A stretch of 64,000 nucleotides of DNA from Stagnihabitans lacustris (GCF_025950525.1 NZ_JAPDGS010000009.1:35105-99104); one strand, 5' to 3'. Positions 26,673-36,019 are shown, numbered from the stretch's first letter. Translations and numbers: made by a program. The notes: generated from the sequence alone by a model not told the origin.

Positions 26673-27668
26673 ATGTTGAGATTTGGGCTTTTGGGCGCCG
26701 GGCGCATCGGTAAGGTTCACGCCAAGGCGGTGACGGGAAATCCGGCGGCCAAGTTGGTCGCGGTGGCCGATGCCATGGCGCCGGCGGCAGAGGCGATTGC
26801 CGCGCAATATGGCTGCGAGGTCCGCTCGATTGACGCGATCCTGGCCTCGGCTGACATCGACGCGGTCGTGATCTGCACGCCGACCGACACCCATGCCGAC
26901 CTGATCGAGGCCTTTACCAATGCCGGCAAAGCGGTGTTTTGCGAAAAGCCCATCGACCTGTCGCTGGCCCGGGTGAAAGAGTGCCTGGCGACCGTGCGCG
27001 CCAACAAGGGCACGCTGATGGTCGGTTTCAACCGCCGCTTTGACCCGCATTTCGCGGCGGTGAAGGCCGAAATCACCAAGGGCTCGATTGGCGAGGTCGA
27101 GATGGTCACGATCACCTCTCGCGATCCCGGCGCGCCTCCGGTCGAGTATATCGCCCGCTCGGGCGGGATTTTCCGCGACATGACGATCCATGATTTCGAC
27201 ATGGCGCGGTTCCTGTTGGGCGAGGAAGTGACGGAAGTATCGGCCATGGCGGCGGTTCTGGTCGATCCGGCGATTGGCGTGGCGGGCGACAGCGACTCGG
27301 TTCAGGTCATGCTGAAGACGGCCACGGGCAAGATGGCGCTGATCTCGAATTCGCGCCGGGCGACCTATGGCTATGACCAGCGGATCGAGGTTCACGGGTC
27401 GAAGGGCGTCGTCTCGGCCGAGAACCAGCGGCCGGTGTCGATCGAGGTGGCCAATGGGGCGGGCTATACCCGTCCCCCGCTGCACGACTTCTTCATGACG
27501 CGCTATACCGAGGCCTATGCCGCGGAAATCGCAGCCTTTATCGACGCGGTGGCGGCCAAGACGGCGGCGGAGCCTTCGGGCGAGGACGGGCTTTCCGCCC
27601 TGGCCCTGGCAGAGGCCGCGTTGAAATCGGTCGCCTTGGGCCGCACGGTCAAGATGTCCGAGGTCTGA
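26673..27668 (+). CDS. iolG: Gfo/Idh/MocA oxidoreductase, inositol 2-dehydrogenase type
   Basis: A 331-residue NAD(P)-dependent dehydrogenase. The N-terminal Rossmann fold has FGLLGAGRIGKVHAKA and the dinucleotide-specific VADA. CEKPIDLS contains the conserved Lys of the catalytic site, and GIFRDMTIHDFDMARF provides the Asp and His expected for IolG-type enzymes oxidising myo-inositol to scyllo-inosose. An inositol cluster (iolBCDE) is not nearby, so the substrate assignment is tentative. AGGAGG precedes the ATG at 26673 and a strong terminator follows, so it is monocistronic. Confidence 0.82.
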   Translation: MLRFGLLGAGRIGKVHAKAVTGNPAAKLVAVADAMAPAAEAIAAQYGCEVRSIDAILASADIDAVVICTPTDTHADLIEAFTNAGKAVFCEKPIDLSLARVKECLATVRANKGTLMVGFNRRFDPHFAAVKAEITKGSIGEVEMVTITSRDPGAPPVEYIARSGGIFRDMTIHDFDMARFLLGEEVTEVSAMAAVLVDPAIGVAGDSDSVQVMLKTATGKMALISNSRRATYGYDQRIEVHGSKGVVSAENQRPVSIEVANGAGYTRPPLHDFFMTRYTEAYAAEIAAFIDAVAAKTAAEPSGEDGLSALALAEAALKSVALGRTVKMSEV

Positions 27669-27689
27669 CCCCGGGGCATTTGCGGTATG

Positions 27690-27716
27690 GGGCGCCCTGG
27701 TGACGGGGCGCCCTTT
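27690..27716 (+). terminator. Terminator of the iolG-like gene
   Basis: GGGCGCCC repeats as an inverted copy (27690-27697 with 27706-27713; the octamer is self-complementary) and is followed by TTT. Confidence 0.7.
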
Positions 27717-27761
27717 GCATTTGGGGGTCGGACTTGGGATGCGCCTTGGACGGCAGGGCCC

Positions 27762-28436
27762 CTAGGGCGTCGCAAGGACCCAGTCGGCAGAGCCCGTCGT
27801 GGTCAGGGTCAGCACCTGGCTTTCGGGCAGCGTCACGGTGCAAAGGCTGGCGCGCGCGGCGGACGCATCCTCGCACAGCACAGTGCCATCGGGCGCAACC
27901 AGACGGTAGGTCAAGGCCCCCAGGCGGATCAGCCCGATCTGAACCGGCTCGCCCCCCGCCAGTGTCAGCGTCAGGCTTTGCGCGCCGGTTTGGGCCGACA
28001 CCTGCAGGAAGGCCGGCGCCGCGGGGACCTCGGCCGCCGCAAGCGCAATCGCCTCGCGCAGGGCAGAGCCCTCGGGCGCCATCTGCCGCGCCGTCTCGAA
28101 CAGCGCGGCGGCGTCCAGCGCCCCCGGCAACGGCGCCTGGGCGGCGGGATCGGGCACCTTGGCGGTGGGGTTTGGGGCCAGTTCCGGGTTTACGTCCGTG
28201 GGCTGCCGCTGGGTCTCGGCCAGTTGCAGGCCCTGGATCAACCGTGCCGCGGCAAAGACCAGGACCGGGTCGCGCGCGCGGGTGCCCAGGTCCACAAGCC
28301 GATGCGCCGCGACCCAACGCGCGGCGGGGCCCTCGGGTGCGGGTGTTTCGGGTGCGGGTGTGTCTGCCGGGGCCGGTCCGCAGCTCATCGCAACCAAAAG
28401 GGCGCCACAGACCAAAGAGGGGAAATACCTGCGCAT
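27762..28436 (-). CDS. Exported hypothetical protein
   Basis: A 224-residue protein that I do not recognise. MRRYFPSLVCGALLVAMSCGPAPA is a plausible signal peptide; AMSC is a poor lipobox, so a lipoprotein is possible but not favoured. A Pro/Ala/Glu-rich stretch (APETPAPEGPAA) follows, then an alpha-helical region and a C-terminal beta-rich half ending LTTTGSADWVLATP. The start at 28436 removes a spurious N-terminal extension. It is convergent with the iolG-like gene and divergent from argE, alone in its transcript. Confidence 0.6.
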   Translation of the reverse strand: MRRYFPSLVCGALLVAMSCGPAPADTPAPETPAPEGPAARWVAAHRLVDLGTRARDPVLVFAAARLIQGLQLAETQRQPTDVNPELAPNPTAKVPDPAAQAPLPGALDAAALFETARQMAPEGSALREAIALAAAEVPAAPAFLQVSAQTGAQSLTLTLAGGEPVQIGLIRLGALTYRLVAPDGTVLCEDASAARASLCTVTLPESQVLTLTTTGSADWVLATP

Positions 28437-28629
28437 GACGCCTTGTGCCCCATTTGCCGCCAAAAGAGAAGCCGCCCCGCAGGCCGCTGGGGCTGCATGA
28501 TCAAGGACCCGCAGGCCGCCAAGGCGACCGCAACGCCCCGCGCGCGTCGCCTGTCGCAAGCAGGCTTGCAGCGCCCCGCCGCCTGGGCGTAACACAGAGC
28601 CGAACGCCCAAGGCGCCAGGAGACGACCG

Positions 28630-29781
28630 ATGCAAGCCCTGACCCGCGAGATCCTCGCCCGCCTGATCGGCTTTGACACGGTCAGCTCCAACCCCAACAT
28701 GGCGCTGATGGACTATGTCCTGGGCCTTCTGGCGCAACATGGCATCGAGGCCACCTTGATCCCCGATCCTGCGGGCGGCAAGGCGAACCTTTACGCCTCT
28801 ACCGGGCCGGGGGCGGGGGTCATGCTGTCGGGCCATACCGATGTCGTCCCGGTCGAGGGCCAGGCCTGGACGCGGCCTCCCTTTGAACTGACCGAGGCCG
28901 AGGGGCGGCTTTACGGTCGCGGCACCGCCGACATGAAGGGCTTTTGCGCCGCAGCCATCGCCGCCATGATCGCGGCCAAACAGCGCCCGCTGAAGACGCC
29001 GCTGCACCTGGCGCTGTCTTATGACGAAGAGATCGGCTGCATGGGGGTGCGTTCGCTGATCACCCTGCTGGAGGCCGCCCCCCAGCGCCCGCGCTTTTGC
29101 ATCGTCGGAGAGCCGACCGGCTGTCAGGTCGCCACCGGCCACAAGGGCAAGGTCGCGCTGCGGGCCACCTGCATCGGGCGCGAGGGTCATTCGGCGCTGG
29201 CCCCCTTGGCGCTGAACGCCCTGCATCTGGCGGCGGAATTCATCGGGGCCTTGCGCGCCGAACAGGCCGAGATTGCCGCCCATGGCCTGAAGGACGGCGA
29301 TTACGACGTGGCCTATACGACCGTCCATGTCGGCAAGATGTCGGGCGGCGTGCAGGTCAATATCGTGCCGAACAAGGCCGTGCTGGACTTCGAGATCCGC
29401 TCTTTGGCGGGCGACGATCCGGCGGTGATCATCGACAGGCTGAAAGCCCGGGCCGCGCAGATCGTGGCGGCCTATCCCGACTTCCCCGAGGCCGAGATCC
29501 GCATCGAACGGCTGTGGGATTACCCCGGCCTTGGCACGCAATCGGAGGCGCAGGTGGTCCATTTCGTCAAGTCGCTGACCGGGGCCAATGGCACGATCAA
29601 GGTGGCCTTCGGCACCGAGGGCGGCCTGTTCGACGCCCGGCTTGGCATCCCCACCGTGATTTGCGGCCCCGGCTCCATGGCGCAGGGCCACAAGCCCGAC
29701 GAATATGTCACGCTGGACCAGATGACCCGCTGCGAGGCCATCTTGGCCAAGCTGCTTGACCGGCTAGAGGCAGGCTTGTGA
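28630..29781 (+). CDS. argE: Acetylornithine deacetylase (ArgE, M20 family)
   Basis: A 383-residue M20 metallopeptidase-type hydrolase. Zinc ligands and catalytic residues are seen in SGHTDVVPV, GRGTADMKGF, YDEEIGCMG and VGEPTG. A C-terminal His lies in GPGSMAQGHKPDEYV. The length and motif set match ArgE, which deacetylates N-acetylornithine in arginine synthesis, although related N-acyl-amino-acid deacylases cannot be fully excluded. AGGAGACG precedes the ATG. The stop overlaps the GTG start of mnmH. Confidence 0.88.
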   Translation: MQALTREILARLIGFDTVSSNPNMALMDYVLGLLAQHGIEATLIPDPAGGKANLYASTGPGAGVMLSGHTDVVPVEGQAWTRPPFELTEAEGRLYGRGTADMKGFCAAAIAAMIAAKQRPLKTPLHLALSYDEEIGCMGVRSLITLLEAAPQRPRFCIVGEPTGCQVATGHKGKVALRATCIGREGHSALAPLALNALHLAAEFIGALRAEQAEIAAHGLKDGDYDVAYTTVHVGKMSGGVQVNIVPNKAVLDFEIRSLAGDDPAVIIDRLKARAAQIVAAYPDFPEAEIRIERLWDYPGLGTQSEAQVVHFVKSLTGANGTIKVAFGTEGGLFDARLGIPTVICGPGSMAQGHKPDEYVTLDQMTRCEAILAKLLDRLEAGL

Positions 29782-30806
29782 TCACACTTAACAGCCTTTC
29801 CGACCTGACCGGCTTTGACGAGATCATCGACGCCCGGGCGCCCGCCGAATATGCCGAGGATCATTTGCCCGGCGCGGTGTCGATGCCGGTGCTGGACGAC
29901 GCCGAACGCGCCCGAGTCGGCACGATCTATAAGCAGGAAAGCCCCTTTACCGCCCGCAAGATCGGTGCGGCGCTGGTGGCGCGCAATGTCGCGGCCCATA
30001 TTCAGGCGCATCTGATGGACAAGCCCGGCGGCTGGCGGCCCCTGGTCTATTGCTGGCGCGGCGGGCAAAGGTCGGGCAGCTTTGCGCTGATCCTCAGCCA
30101 GATCGGTTGGCGGGTCGAGACCATCTCGGGCGGCTACAAGGCCTGGCGCAAGCTGGTCGTCGAACAGGTTCACAATCAGCCCGTCACGGCCAAGGTCATC
30201 CTTCTGGACGGCAACACCGGCACGGCCAAGACGGCGCTTCTGGCGCGGCTGGCCGCCCTGGGCCATCAGGTCATCGACCTGGAAGGTCTGGCCAACCACC
30301 GCGGCAGCCTGTTTGGCGGTCAGGGCGCCCAGCCCAGCCAGAAGGCGTTTGAATGTGCCCTGGCCATGCAGCTGTCGCGGCTTGATCCGGCCCGTCCGCT
30401 GATCCTGGAGGCCGAAAGCGCCAAGGTCGGCAACCTGCGCCTGCCCGCGCCGCTGTGGGCCGCGATGCGCGTGGCCCCAAGGGTCGAGATCGCGGCCCCG
30501 CTTGCGGCCCGCGCCGCCTGGCTGACCGGGGCCTATGCCGATATCACCGCCGACCCCGCCCGGCTGATCCAGACGCTGGAGCATCTGCGCCCCTGGCATG
30601 CCCGCGAGACGATTGCCGATTGGCAGACCCTGGCCGAGGCGCGCGATTTTCCGCCCCTGGCCGAGGCTCTGATGCGCGACCACTATGACCCGCGCTATCA
30701 AAAGCACCGCGAGCGCAGCGCCCCGCCGGCCCTGACCTTGCAGACCGAAAGCCTTGACGCCCCGGCGCTTGACCGCCTTGCAGCCGAGTTCCCGCGGGTG
30801 CTGTGA
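29778..30806 (+). CDS. mnmH: tRNA 2-selenouridine synthase MnmH/SelU
   Basis: A 342-residue protein with an N-terminal rhodanese domain carrying the active Cys in VYCWRGGQRSG and a C-terminal P-loop domain (LDGNTGTAKTALL). MnmH replaces sulfur with selenium at the wobble 2-thiouridine of tRNA Lys, Glu and Gln, via a geranylated intermediate and using selenophosphate. The start is GTG 29778, overlapping the argE stop, so the two are coupled. The convergent neighbour is selD, the donor synthase. Together these indicate a selenouridine trait in this organism. Confidence 0.94.
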   Translation: MITLNSLSDLTGFDEIIDARAPAEYAEDHLPGAVSMPVLDDAERARVGTIYKQESPFTARKIGAALVARNVAAHIQAHLMDKPGGWRPLVYCWRGGQRSGSFALILSQIGWRVETISGGYKAWRKLVVEQVHNQPVTAKVILLDGNTGTAKTALLARLAALGHQVIDLEGLANHRGSLFGGQGAQPSQKAFECALAMQLSRLDPARPLILEAESAKVGNLRLPAPLWAAMRVAPRVEIAAPLAARAAWLTGAYADITADPARLIQTLEHLRPWHARETIADWQTLAEARDFPPLAEALMRDHYDPRYQKHRERSAPPALTLQTESLDAPALDRLAAEFPRVL

Positions 30807-30830
30807 CGGGCCCGCCTAGTCCAGCCCCGC

Positions 30831-32972
30831 CTATTCCAGCGCAATCCCCGGCGCCCCGGGCACGATCTCGCCGATCACCACCGCGCCCAGGGCCTGCACC
30901 ACACGGTCGGCCAAGGCCCCGGGCACCGCGGCCAAAAGCCCGCCGCAGGTCTGCGGGTCGAACAGGGCGGCCGCCCGCGGCGTCGTCAGGTCCCCGCCCG
31001 TGATCCGCCCCAAAAGCGCCGCCCGGTTGGCGGGCTCTAGCGAGGACCCGGCCCCCAGTGCCGCCAGGGCCTCATAGCCCGGCATCAGCGGCAGGGCATC
31101 CAGCCGGATGCGCGCCGCCAGGCCCGAGGCCTCCAGCATCTCCATCAGATGCCCGGCCAGGCCAAAGCCCGTCACATCGGTCATCGCATGGGCATGGGCT
31201 GACAGCACCTCCGAGGCCCGGGCCTGGTCCTTGGCCATCTCGGCCCAACAGCTTGCCACGATCTCGCCCAGCATCAGGCCCGGCACCCGCAGGCCTGCCA
31301 TCTCGGCGGCCAGGATCGTCCCGGAGCCCAGCGGCTTGGTCAGCACCAGCACATCGCCCACCCGCGCCCCGCCCTTGGTCACGGGGCGTTCGGCCAGGCC
31401 CGTGACGGTGAAGCCCACGACCAGCTCGGCGCCTTGGGCCGAATGGCCGCCCACCACATCGGCCCCTGCGGCGGCAAAGACCTCGGCCGCGCCGCCCATG
31501 ACCTCGGCCAGCATCCGGGCTTGCAGCGCCTCTGATCCGCGGGGCAAGGTGATCTGCGCCAAGGCCACCTGAGGCCGCGCGCCCATGGCCCAGACATCGC
31601 CCAGGGCATGAACCGCCACCAGCCGCCCCATCAGACGGGGGTCATGGGTGAACCCGCGCAGATGGTCGGTCGTCAGGACCTGCACCCCGCCCACCACCCT
31701 CAGCACGGCCGCATCGTCGCCCGGACCGGACAGGACCTCGGGGCGCGCGGGCGCGGGCAGGGCGGCGCGCAGGGCCACCAGCGCCCCCGGCCCCAGCTTG
31801 GCGCCGCAGCCGCCACACAGCGGGCGGTTCCCCATCGCCTCGGCCAAGCCTGCCACGGGCGGCAGGGCGGGCGGCTTCATCACCGGACCCTGGTCAAACA
31901 TCGCCATGAAGCGCCGGTCGATCCGGTCCTTCAGCCGCCAAAGCCCCGGGCCGCGCGCCGCCATCCCCCATTTCACCGCCAGGGCCCGCCGGTCGCCCAA
32001 GGACACCAGCTTCAGGTAATCGCGCTGCGGGTGAAAGTCGCGCAAGGCGTCCCCCGTCAACCGCGCTTTCAGATTGGCCAACAGCACCGGCGCCGCGCGC
32101 ACCGCGAAGACCCCCGCCTTGGGCCGCGGCGCATGGGGCATATGCGCGCAATCGCCCACCGCAAAGACCGCAGGGTCCGAGGTCTGCAGCCGCGCATCCA
32201 CCGTCACAAAGCCCGCTTCCAGGGCAAGCCCCGTCGTCGTTAGCCAGGCCTGGGGACGCCCACCCGCCACCGACAGCGTGAAATCCGACCCGATCAGCCC
32301 GCCATCGGCCAGCCGCAAGGCGCCGGGCGGGGCCTCGACCGGGACGCCTTGCAAAAACCGCACCCCGGCGCGTGACAGCTCGGCCAACAGCGCCTCGCGG
32401 CCCGGCTGACCCTGCAAGGGCGGGGCGCGGTCGACCAGCGTCACCTGGGCGCCGGGCAGGCGATGGGCCGAGGCCAAGGCCAGTTCCACCCCGCCCAGCC
32501 CCGCGCCGATCACCGTCACCCGCGCCTGGGCCGGAGCCGTCGCCACAAACCGCTCCCAGGCCTCGGCATAGGCGCCCAGCGGCTTGGCCGCATGGGTCGC
32601 AAGCCCCGCCAGGTCCGAGGTGATGCCCACGTCGATCGAGGCCAGGTCATAGTCGATGGCCGGGCGGCCCTGCAGATGGATGCGCCGCGCCGCAAGGTCG
32701 ATCCCGGTGACACGGTCCAGGATCAGCCGCGCCCCGGCCAGCCGCGCCAGCCGCACCAGGTCGATCAGGATCTCGTCCCGGCGGTAATGGCCCGCAATCA
32801 GCCCGGGCAACATGCCGGTATAGGGCGCCACGGGGTCAGGGTTGATCAGCGTCAGGCGCACGCCGGGCAGGGGCGCCATGGCCCAGGCCCGGGCGACAAG
32901 GGCATGGGCATGGCCGCCACCGATCAGCACAAGATCCTGGACAAGCGGCAGGTCGGATTGAAAGTTCTGCAT
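30831..32972 (-). CDS. selD: Fusion of NADH-dehydrogenase-like flavoprotein and selenophosphate synthase
   Basis: A 713-residue two-domain protein. Residues about 10-370 form an FAD/NAD(P)-binding disulfide-oxidoreductase-like domain with GGGHAHALVAR, a second nucleotide fold VIGAGLGGVELAL and FAVGDCAH. Residues about 380-713 are SelD, with CGGCGAKL (C386, C389, K392), GPGDDAAVL, and DVTGFGLAGH. SelD makes selenophosphate from selenide and ATP. The N-terminal domain may help reduce or supply selenium. The position of the usual catalytic Cys/Sec is Cys, so no recoding is needed. The fusion is known in some bacteria including Rhodobacterales as I recall. Confidence 0.93.
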   Translation of the reverse strand: MQNFQSDLPLVQDLVLIGGGHAHALVARAWAMAPLPGVRLTLINPDPVAPYTGMLPGLIAGHYRRDEILIDLVRLARLAGARLILDRVTGIDLAARRIHLQGRPAIDYDLASIDVGITSDLAGLATHAAKPLGAYAEAWERFVATAPAQARVTVIGAGLGGVELALASAHRLPGAQVTLVDRAPPLQGQPGREALLAELSRAGVRFLQGVPVEAPPGALRLADGGLIGSDFTLSVAGGRPQAWLTTTGLALEAGFVTVDARLQTSDPAVFAVGDCAHMPHAPRPKAGVFAVRAAPVLLANLKARLTGDALRDFHPQRDYLKLVSLGDRRALAVKWGMAARGPGLWRLKDRIDRRFMAMFDQGPVMKPPALPPVAGLAEAMGNRPLCGGCGAKLGPGALVALRAALPAPARPEVLSGPGDDAAVLRVVGGVQVLTTDHLRGFTHDPRLMGRLVAVHALGDVWAMGARPQVALAQITLPRGSEALQARMLAEVMGGAAEVFAAAGADVVGGHSAQGAELVVGFTVTGLAERPVTKGGARVGDVLVLTKPLGSGTILAAEMAGLRVPGLMLGEIVASCWAEMAKDQARASEVLSAHAHAMTDVTGFGLAGHLMEMLEASGLAARIRLDALPLMPGYEALAALGAGSSLEPANRAALLGRITGGDLTTPRAAALFDPQTCGGLLAAVPGALADRVVQALGAVVIGEIVPGAPGIALE

Positions 32973-33036
32973 CCGCCAACCCTATCGCCAAGCCGGGGGC
33001 GTTGCCACAGGCCTTTGCGGGCGCTAGTCCTGTCCC

Positions 33037-34236
33037 ATGTCGCAACGCCCCCGCATCGAAGTCCGCCAAAGCCTGCGGTTAAAGCTGACCACCGGGCTGC
33101 ACACCGCCATTCAGGTCCTGCGGATGGACGGTCCCGCCCTGGCCCGCCACCTGGAGGAACAGGCGGCCGAGGTTCCGGGCCTTGTGGTCCGGCCGCCGAT
33201 GCCGCGCGACTGGCTGCCGCGCTGGACCGGGGTGTTCGAGGGCGAGATCGCGGCGCCTGCGACCTCGTCGCTGATGGGGCATGTGCTGGGGCAGATCGAC
33301 TTGCGCATCAAGGGGGCCGCGCCGCGGCGCATCGCCCTGGCCCTGGCCGAGGCGCTGGGGCCGGCTGGCTGGCTGGAACGGTCGGTGCCCGCGGTCGCGC
33401 GCGACCTGGGCGTGCCGGTCGTTGCGGTCGATGCCGTGCTGGTGCAGTTGCAAGAGATTGAGCCGACAGGGATATTTGCCCGCGACCTGGCCGATTGCCT
33501 GCGGCTTCAGGCGGCCGAGGCCGGGGTTCTGGACCCGGTCATGGCCCTGATCCTGTCGCGTCTGGACCTGCTGGCGCGGGCCGATTTCGCGGCTTTGGCG
33601 GCGCTGGCTGCGGTCGAGGAAGCCGAGGTCCTGCGGCGGTTTCGCACCATCCGCACGATGAACCCCAAGCCCGGCGCCAGTTTCGACGACCGCGCGGCGC
33701 CCCCCCTGCGGGAGCCCGATTTGGTTTTGCGCGGTGGGGTGCTGGAGGTTTCGGGCTCGTCGCTGCCGGGGCTTTCCTTGGCCGAGGGCGCGGGAAAGGC
33801 TGCGACCTCGGCGCTGAAGGGGCTGGAACGGCTGGTGTCGGCGCGCAATGCGACGCTGTTGCGGGTCGCGCGCGAGGTGCTGGGGCGGCAAGAGGCGGCC
33901 TTGGCGGGCGGCGACCTGGTGGCCTTGACCATGGCCGAGGTCGGGGCGGCGCTGGGGCTTGCGGAAAGCACGGTCAGCCGGGTGGTGGCGGGGACCTCGG
34001 TCGATACGCCCTCGGGGGTCTGGTGGCTGCGCGCGCTGTTTTCGCGCGATATGGGCGGGGTGTCGGCGGCGGCGCTGCGGGCGCGGGTGGCGGCGCTGAT
34101 TGCGACCGAGGCGCGGCCGCTGAGCGATCAGGCGATTGCCGATCTGCTGACCGGGGAAGGCGCCCGCATCGCCCGGCGCACCGTGGCGAAATACCGCGAA
34201 GAGCTGGGCCTTCCCCCGGCCTCGGGGCGGCGCTGA
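33037..34236 (+). CDS. rpoN: RNA polymerase sigma-54 factor (short form)
   Basis: A 399-residue sigma-54. Region I is present as RQSLRLKLTTGLHTAIQVLRM, less glutamine-rich than usual. The core-binding domain follows, then an HTH (LTMAEVGAALGLAESTVSRVV) and the RpoN box ARRTVAKYRE (about 379-388) that reads the -24 element. Usual length is about 470-500; the acidic region II linker after region I is largely absent. Rhodobacter-type bacteria often carry several rpoN paralogues with separate regulons, and this may be a specialised copy. It is divergent from selD, with no known sigma-54 operon partners (ptsN, hpf) downstream. Confidence 0.88.
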   Translation: MSQRPRIEVRQSLRLKLTTGLHTAIQVLRMDGPALARHLEEQAAEVPGLVVRPPMPRDWLPRWTGVFEGEIAAPATSSLMGHVLGQIDLRIKGAAPRRIALALAEALGPAGWLERSVPAVARDLGVPVVAVDAVLVQLQEIEPTGIFARDLADCLRLQAAEAGVLDPVMALILSRLDLLARADFAALAALAAVEEAEVLRRFRTIRTMNPKPGASFDDRAAPPLREPDLVLRGGVLEVSGSSLPGLSLAEGAGKAATSALKGLERLVSARNATLLRVAREVLGRQEAALAGGDLVALTMAEVGAALGLAESTVSRVVAGTSVDTPSGVWWLRALFSRDMGGVSAAALRARVAALIATEARPLSDQAIADLLTGEGARIARRTVAKYREELGLPPASGRR

Positions 34237-34240
34237 GAGC

Positions 34241-34264
34241 CCCGGGGTATACCCCGGGCTACGC
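34241..34264. repeat. Dispersed intergenic palindrome, copy B
   Basis: CCCGGGGTATACCCCGGG (34241-34258) followed by CTACGC, in the convergent gap between rpoN and the quinone oxidoreductase. It has the same orientation as copy A and could double as an RNA hairpin ending both transcripts. Confidence 0.9.
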
Positions 34265-34322
34265 CGTGGCACCAAAGCGACCTTTCGGAGGCGGTGGTGC
34301 TGGGCGGTGCGGGGCCTGGGGC

Positions 34323-35312
34323 TTACTCTTCGACCTTCATGACGATCTTGCCGATATGGCCGGGCGCCTCGATCCGCCAATGGGCGGCGGGGGCCTGGGT
34401 CAGGGGGAATTCGCTGTCGATCAGCACGCGGACCTTGCCGGCCTCGATCAGCGGCCAAAGATGGGTCTCCAGCTCTGCCGCGATCCGCCCCTTGGCCAGG
34501 TCCGACTGCGGCCGCAAGGTCGAGCCGGTAAAGGTCAGCCGCCGCATCATCAGCTCGGAGAAGTTCACCTCGGCCTTGGCGCCCAGCGTAAAGGCGATCT
34601 GCACAAGGCGCCCGTCATCGGCCAAAGCGGCCAGGTTCGGCTGGATATAGGGCCCGCCCACCATGCACAGGATCAGGTCCATCCCCAGCTTTTTCGCATC
34701 AGACCCCCAAGGGTCGGCGCGGTAATTCCACGCCTGCTCGGCCCCCAGACCGCGCACCACCGCCTGCTTTTCCGGCGCGCCGACGGTTGTGAAAACCCGG
34801 GCGCCCAAGGCTGCCGCGACCTGGATCGCCATGGTCCCGATGCCCGAGGACCCGCCATGGACAAGGAATTTCTCTCCGGCCCGCAGCCCGCCGCGCATCA
34901 CGACATTGGACCAGACGGTAAAGGCCGCCTCGGGCAGGGCCGCGGCTTCGCGCAGCGACAGGCCGCGCGGCACCCGCAGGGCGTGGCTTTCGTGGCAGGC
35001 GGCATATTCCGCATAGCCGCCCCCGGGCAGCAGCGCGCAAACCTGATCCCCGATCTTCCAGCGCGTCACACCGGGGCCGGTTTCGACCACGGTCCCCGAC
35101 CCCTCCAGCCCGGGCAGGCGCGAGGCGGTGGGCGGCGGCGCATAAAGCCCCTGGCGTTGCAGCACATCGGGCCGGTTCACGCCCGCATAGGCCAGGCGGA
35201 TCACGATCTGGCCATGGCCTGGCACCGGCACCGGCACCGAACAGGGATAAAGCACATCCGGCCCGCCATGGGACGAAATCTCCATCGCCAGCATGGCATT
35301 CGACAAGCTCAT
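34323..35312 (-). CDS. Zinc-independent quinone oxidoreductase (MDR family)
   Basis: A 329-residue medium-chain reductase. GroES-like N-terminal half (YAGVNRPDVLQRQGLYAPPP, then LPGLEGSGTVVETG) and a Rossmann half with VHGGSSGIGTMAIQVAAALGARVF. Structural-zinc cysteines are absent, placing it with NADPH:quinone reductases of the QOR/TP53I3 type. ATG at 35312 has AAAGG upstream and starts one base after the COQ9 stop, so an operon with coq9 is clear. An ATG at 35333 would overlap that gene. The product probably reduces quinones or enoyl compounds using NADPH. Confidence 0.85.
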   Translation of the reverse strand: MSLSNAMLAMEISSHGGPDVLYPCSVPVPVPGHGQIVIRLAYAGVNRPDVLQRQGLYAPPPTASRLPGLEGSGTVVETGPGVTRWKIGDQVCALLPGGGYAEYAACHESHALRVPRGLSLREAAALPEAAFTVWSNVVMRGGLRAGEKFLVHGGSSGIGTMAIQVAAALGARVFTTVGAPEKQAVVRGLGAEQAWNYRADPWGSDAKKLGMDLILCMVGGPYIQPNLAALADDGRLVQIAFTLGAKAEVNFSELMMRRLTFTGSTLRPQSDLAKGRIAAELETHLWPLIEAGKVRVLIDSEFPLTQAPAAHWRIEAPGHIGKIVMKVEE

Positions 35313-35313
35313 C

Positions 35314-35982
35314 TCAGGCGCCTTTCTTGACAAATCCGGGCAGATCTTCGGCTGGTTGTGGCGCAGAAACCCTTTCCAAAAGCTTTAGCGGACCAGCCAG
35401 AAGCAGCTTGGCCAGGGGATTTTCCCTGATCCGCGCCTTGGTCTTCTCGAAGGCCATGATGCCCTCGATCCTGCGGTCGATGAAGTCGTCCAGATCCTCG
35501 GGCGCGCCCAGCCAATACAGCACCACCGCGGCGTAAACCGCCGAAAGCGTCGCGCGTTTCGTATACCAGTTCACATCGCGGGAGGTGTCGCCAAGCGCGG
35601 TCCAGATCGTGTCGGCGGTGTGCCACAGCGCCCGCGCGCCATCCCCGGCGTTCTGCGGCAGGGCGTAAAGCGCCGTTGCCCGCCGCGTGGCCTCACGGTC
35701 GGACAGCTGCAGCCTGACCCGGATCGCATGGGCCACCCGGTCGCGAAAGCGCAGCGCGGTCAGGTCCTCAGACCCCAGTTGGCGCGCCAGTTCCGCGTCG
35801 CCAAGGTGATGCCAGGCCAAGGCCAGGTCCAGCCCCCCGCGCGGAAGAAGCGCATGGGCCAGGGCGGGATCGACCCCCGAATCGGCCACCGCCGCGCGCA
35901 GGGTCGCCGGCCCCCAGCCATCGAAAACCACATGTGCCAGGGCGGCATCGACCAGGCGTTGCAGGGTTTCGGCGTTTTCCAT
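35314..35982 (-). CDS. COQ9 family ubiquinone-biosynthesis protein
   Basis: A 222-residue helical protein with the COQ9 C-terminal signature WYTKRATLSAVYAAVVLYWL followed by FIDRRIEGIM. The N-terminal half resembles a TetR-like helical fold (LVDAALAHVVFDGWGPATLRAAV), as in COQ9. In mitochondria COQ9 binds lipids and presents the precursor to COQ7; in alphaproteobacteria a matching role in ubiquinone synthesis is expected. It is followed by the quinone oxidoreductase and divergent from rpsU. Confidence 0.9.
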   Translation of the reverse strand: MENAETLQRLVDAALAHVVFDGWGPATLRAAVADSGVDPALAHALLPRGGLDLALAWHHLGDAELARQLGSEDLTALRFRDRVAHAIRVRLQLSDREATRRATALYALPQNAGDGARALWHTADTIWTALGDTSRDVNWYTKRATLSAVYAAVVLYWLGAPEDLDDFIDRRIEGIMAFEKTKARIRENPLAKLLLAGPLKLLERVSAPQPAEDLPGFVKKGA

Positions 35983-36019
35983 CGGGTGGCCTCTTGCACA
36001 AAGGTGGACAAGCGGGGCT

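Noticed and set aside
30831..32972. A selenocysteine codon in selD
   Set aside because: The CGGCGAKL active-site region has cysteines and the frame is open without an internal TGA.
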